Below are positions 5,892 to 6,489 of a stretch of DNA of 6,489 bases, in pieces. The stretch lies in assembly GCA_016198645.1 (NCBI GenBank), contig JACQIE010000035.1, positions 1-6,489 of the forward strand. Reading direction: 5' to 3'. The position numbers and the translations under genes were made by a program. The notes below the pieces were generated by a model. It searched no databases and had not been told where the DNA came from. It saw only the letters and a list, made by a program, of their open reading frames with translations. Numbering within the stretch: position 1 is the stretch's first letter; every line of letters starts with the position of its first letter. Source of the DNA: Candidatus Aenigmatarchaeota archaeon (GTDB lineage Archaea; Aenigmatarchaeota; Aenigmatarchaeia; GW2011-AR5).

Positions 5892-6344
5892 CTTCGACGG
5901 TATGGTCGTTGTGGTTGTACTCGTCGTAGTTGTCGTAGTGGTTACCACTGTTTCCACGTCCAGCGTCGCTTTAAGTTTTGCAACTTTGCCCTCGATTACC
6001 AATTCATAAGTTCCTGTGCCCGGCACGCTGACCGTGAATTCACAAGTCTGCTGCGGCTTTATCGTTGTGCAGTCGCTGCCGCTTCCCGCAAGCGCGTCGT
6101 CCACGAGAAACAAAGGCGGTGCCATGTCGAGCGTGCCCATGTTTCGTATGTATACGTTGTTGTTATCAGTCTGAACAACCCTGAAGACTTCCCTTACGTT
6201 TTCCGTTTGCGCACCCGCTGCGTTGCCCACTTGTTCCGAAGAGGATTGCTGGATGCTGATGAACATGTTGGAAGAGATTCCCAGTATCGCTATAGCGATA
6301 AGAATCAGGAGAATGACGGCTATTATAGGGGAAACGCCTTTCAT
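5430..6344 (-). CDS. Archaeal type IV pilin fused by a Thr-rich linker to a DUF1554 (endostatin/C-type-lectin-like) domain
   Basis: This 304-residue protein has three parts. Residues 1-29 (MKGVSPIIAVILLILIAIAI) are the archaeal pilin N-terminal domain, with probable cleavage after Lys-Gly3. About 45-130 is a small beta-rich domain with a Cys pair (92, 101). A Thr run (about 135-147, one Ser) links it to about 152-304, a full DUF1554 domain: NLGGLAGADAKCQGLAEAAG, AWLSTSTVDAKDRI, INIDEKGAISLSGFVWTGTQ, CEEWTSSD and the ending CNSFFRVYCFET. DUF1554 has four Cys (174, 261, 293, 301). From family knowledge this domain is best known in Leptospira and other bacteria and has an endostatin/C-type-lectin-like fold, so a binding role is inferred. 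I chose ATG at 6344: it gives a class III signal directly and falls where a TATA box at 6373-6366 predicts transcription to start. A TTG at 6383 would put 13 odd residues before the signal. Likely an adhesive pilus or tip subunit. Confidence 0.9.
   Translation of the reverse strand: MKGVSPIIAVILLILIAIAILGISSNMFISIQQSSSEQVGNAAGAQTENVREVFRVVQTDNNNVYIRNMGTLDMAPPLFLVDDALAGSGSDCTTIKPQQTCEFTVSVPGTGTYELVIEGKVAKLKATLDVETVVTTTTTTTSTTTTTIPSKRVFLSSSAYNGNLGGLAGADAKCQGLAEAAGLGGTWVAWLSTSTVDAKDRIPDIRYFRPSDKATVATSKVDLTNGNINNPINIDEKGAISLSGFVWTGTQATGMKDIRYCEEWTSSDNAKNGLVGSRSNTDSKWTKLGYSMCNSFFRVYCFET
5904..5942 (-). repeat. Low-complexity Thr-codon tract (interdomain linker)
   Basis: Thirteen codons encode Thr with one Ser, using mixed ACN codons, so the DNA is a degenerate GTN/ACN repeat. 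In archaeal exported proteins such Thr-rich stretches are flexible, often glycosylated stalks. Here it separates the pilin core from the DUF1554 domain. Confidence 0.85.
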
Positions 6345-6365
6345 AGAAGTATTACGCGCGTCTCC

Positions 6366-6373
6366 TAAATAAA
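6366..6373 (-). promoter_or_regulatory. TATA box of the pilin-adhesin gene, predicted leaderless start
   Basis: On the minus strand the sequence reads TTTATTTA. Its centre lies 26 bp before the A of the ATG at 6344, the usual archaeal TATA-to-start distance, so the transcript would begin at or next to the start codon. The lack of a correctly spaced ribosome site (GGAG at 6365-6362 is 17 nt away) fits a leaderless mRNA. Confidence 0.6.
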
Positions 6374-6375
6374 CC

Positions 6376-6410
6376 CGTTGCAACGCCCGTAGAACGCCAT
6401 CCGTTGCAAC
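6376..6410. promoter_or_regulatory. Two copies of palindrome GTTGCAAC directly upstream of the TATA box (candidate operator pair)
   Basis: GTTGCAAC, identical on both strands, occurs at 6377-6384 and 6403-6410. Both copies are part of the 10-mer CCGTTGCAAC and their centres are 26 bp apart, close to 2.5 helical turns. The nearer copy lies 3 bp from the TATA box, where a regulator would touch the factor-B recognition element. Confidence 0.4.
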
Positions 6411-6489
6411 CGTGAGGCAATGGCACTACCCTGCAATGCTACGATAAATTTCAAATCGGCTCTGCCAAGTTGGCGAAAACGCCAAAACA

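Noticed and set aside
6354..6361. 8-bp palindrome ACGCGCGT between TATA box and start of the adhesin gene
   Set aside because: Short alternating CG sequence expected by chance in this composition; unlike the other two promoter palindromes in sequence.
6345..6383. A longer pilin-adhesin starting at TTG 6383
   Set aside because: It would place 13 residues before the MKGVSP signal, run through the TATA box and lack a ribosome site. ATG 6344 is preferred.
6366..6487. A minus-strand frame open from the right edge to about 6363 as the tail of an upstream gene
   Set aside because: About 40 codons with no recognisable features. It would run through both GTTGCAAC palindromes and the TATA box, so it looks like chance.
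6420..6489. A plus-strand open frame from ATG 6420 to the edge, with GTGA 4 nt upstream
   Set aside because: It has only 23 codons before the edge, no signal or motif, and no TATA box at the right distance. A divergent gene is possible but not supported.
1..6489. CRISPR arrays, tRNA or rRNA genes, insertion sequences
   Set aside because: I saw no spaced direct repeats, cloverleaf, rRNA segment, transposase motif or terminal inverted repeats; coding is nearly continuous from 6344 to 1.

Overview
The window looks archaeal. Every gene sits on the minus strand and is read from right to left. The lead protein carries the archaeal type IV pilin N-terminus (KGVSPIIAV...). Ribosome sites are GGTGA-type, promoters have A/T-rich TATA boxes about 26 bp before predicted starts, and a Thr-rich linker joins two exported domains. 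The mixture of small class III signal-peptide proteins with two separate, overlapping T2SSF membrane genes resembles uncultured small-genome (DPANN-type) archaea. No marker gene in the window fixes the lineage.

Layout in reading order. (1) 6489-6345: upstream regulatory DNA with two copies of a palindrome and a TATA box. (2) 6344-5430: a pilin fused through a Thr-rich linker to a C-terminal DUF1554 (endostatin/C-type-lectin-like) domain, a candidate pilus adhesin. (3) 5429-5378: a short spacer with a T-run, a TATA box and a 19-bp palindrome. (4) 5377-5000: a small soluble coiled-coil protein. (5) 4995-4390 and (6) 4356-3913: two small pilin-like exported proteins, separated by a second TATA box with a near-identical 19-bp palindrome. 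(7) 3908-2193: the secretion/assembly ATPase. (8) 2196-1336 and (9) 1330-377: two T2SSF (TadC/FlaJ-like) membrane platform proteins. (10) 372-1: the start of another pilin-like exported protein, cut by the window edge.

Together these encode most of an archaeal type IV pilus machine. The ATPase drives a platform made of two half-size membrane proteins, which would assemble pilin-like subunits. The DUF1554 protein is the likely surface-exposed, ligand-contacting subunit. The coiled-coil protein is the one component with no assigned role. No prepilin peptidase gene is visible, so processing must rely on a gene elsewhere.

The most notable features are the pilin-DUF1554 fusion, the paired palindromes over two internal promoters, a four-cysteine cluster in an outward loop of the second platform protein, and a repeated arrangement in which the TGA stop of one gene forms part of the ribosome site of the next.
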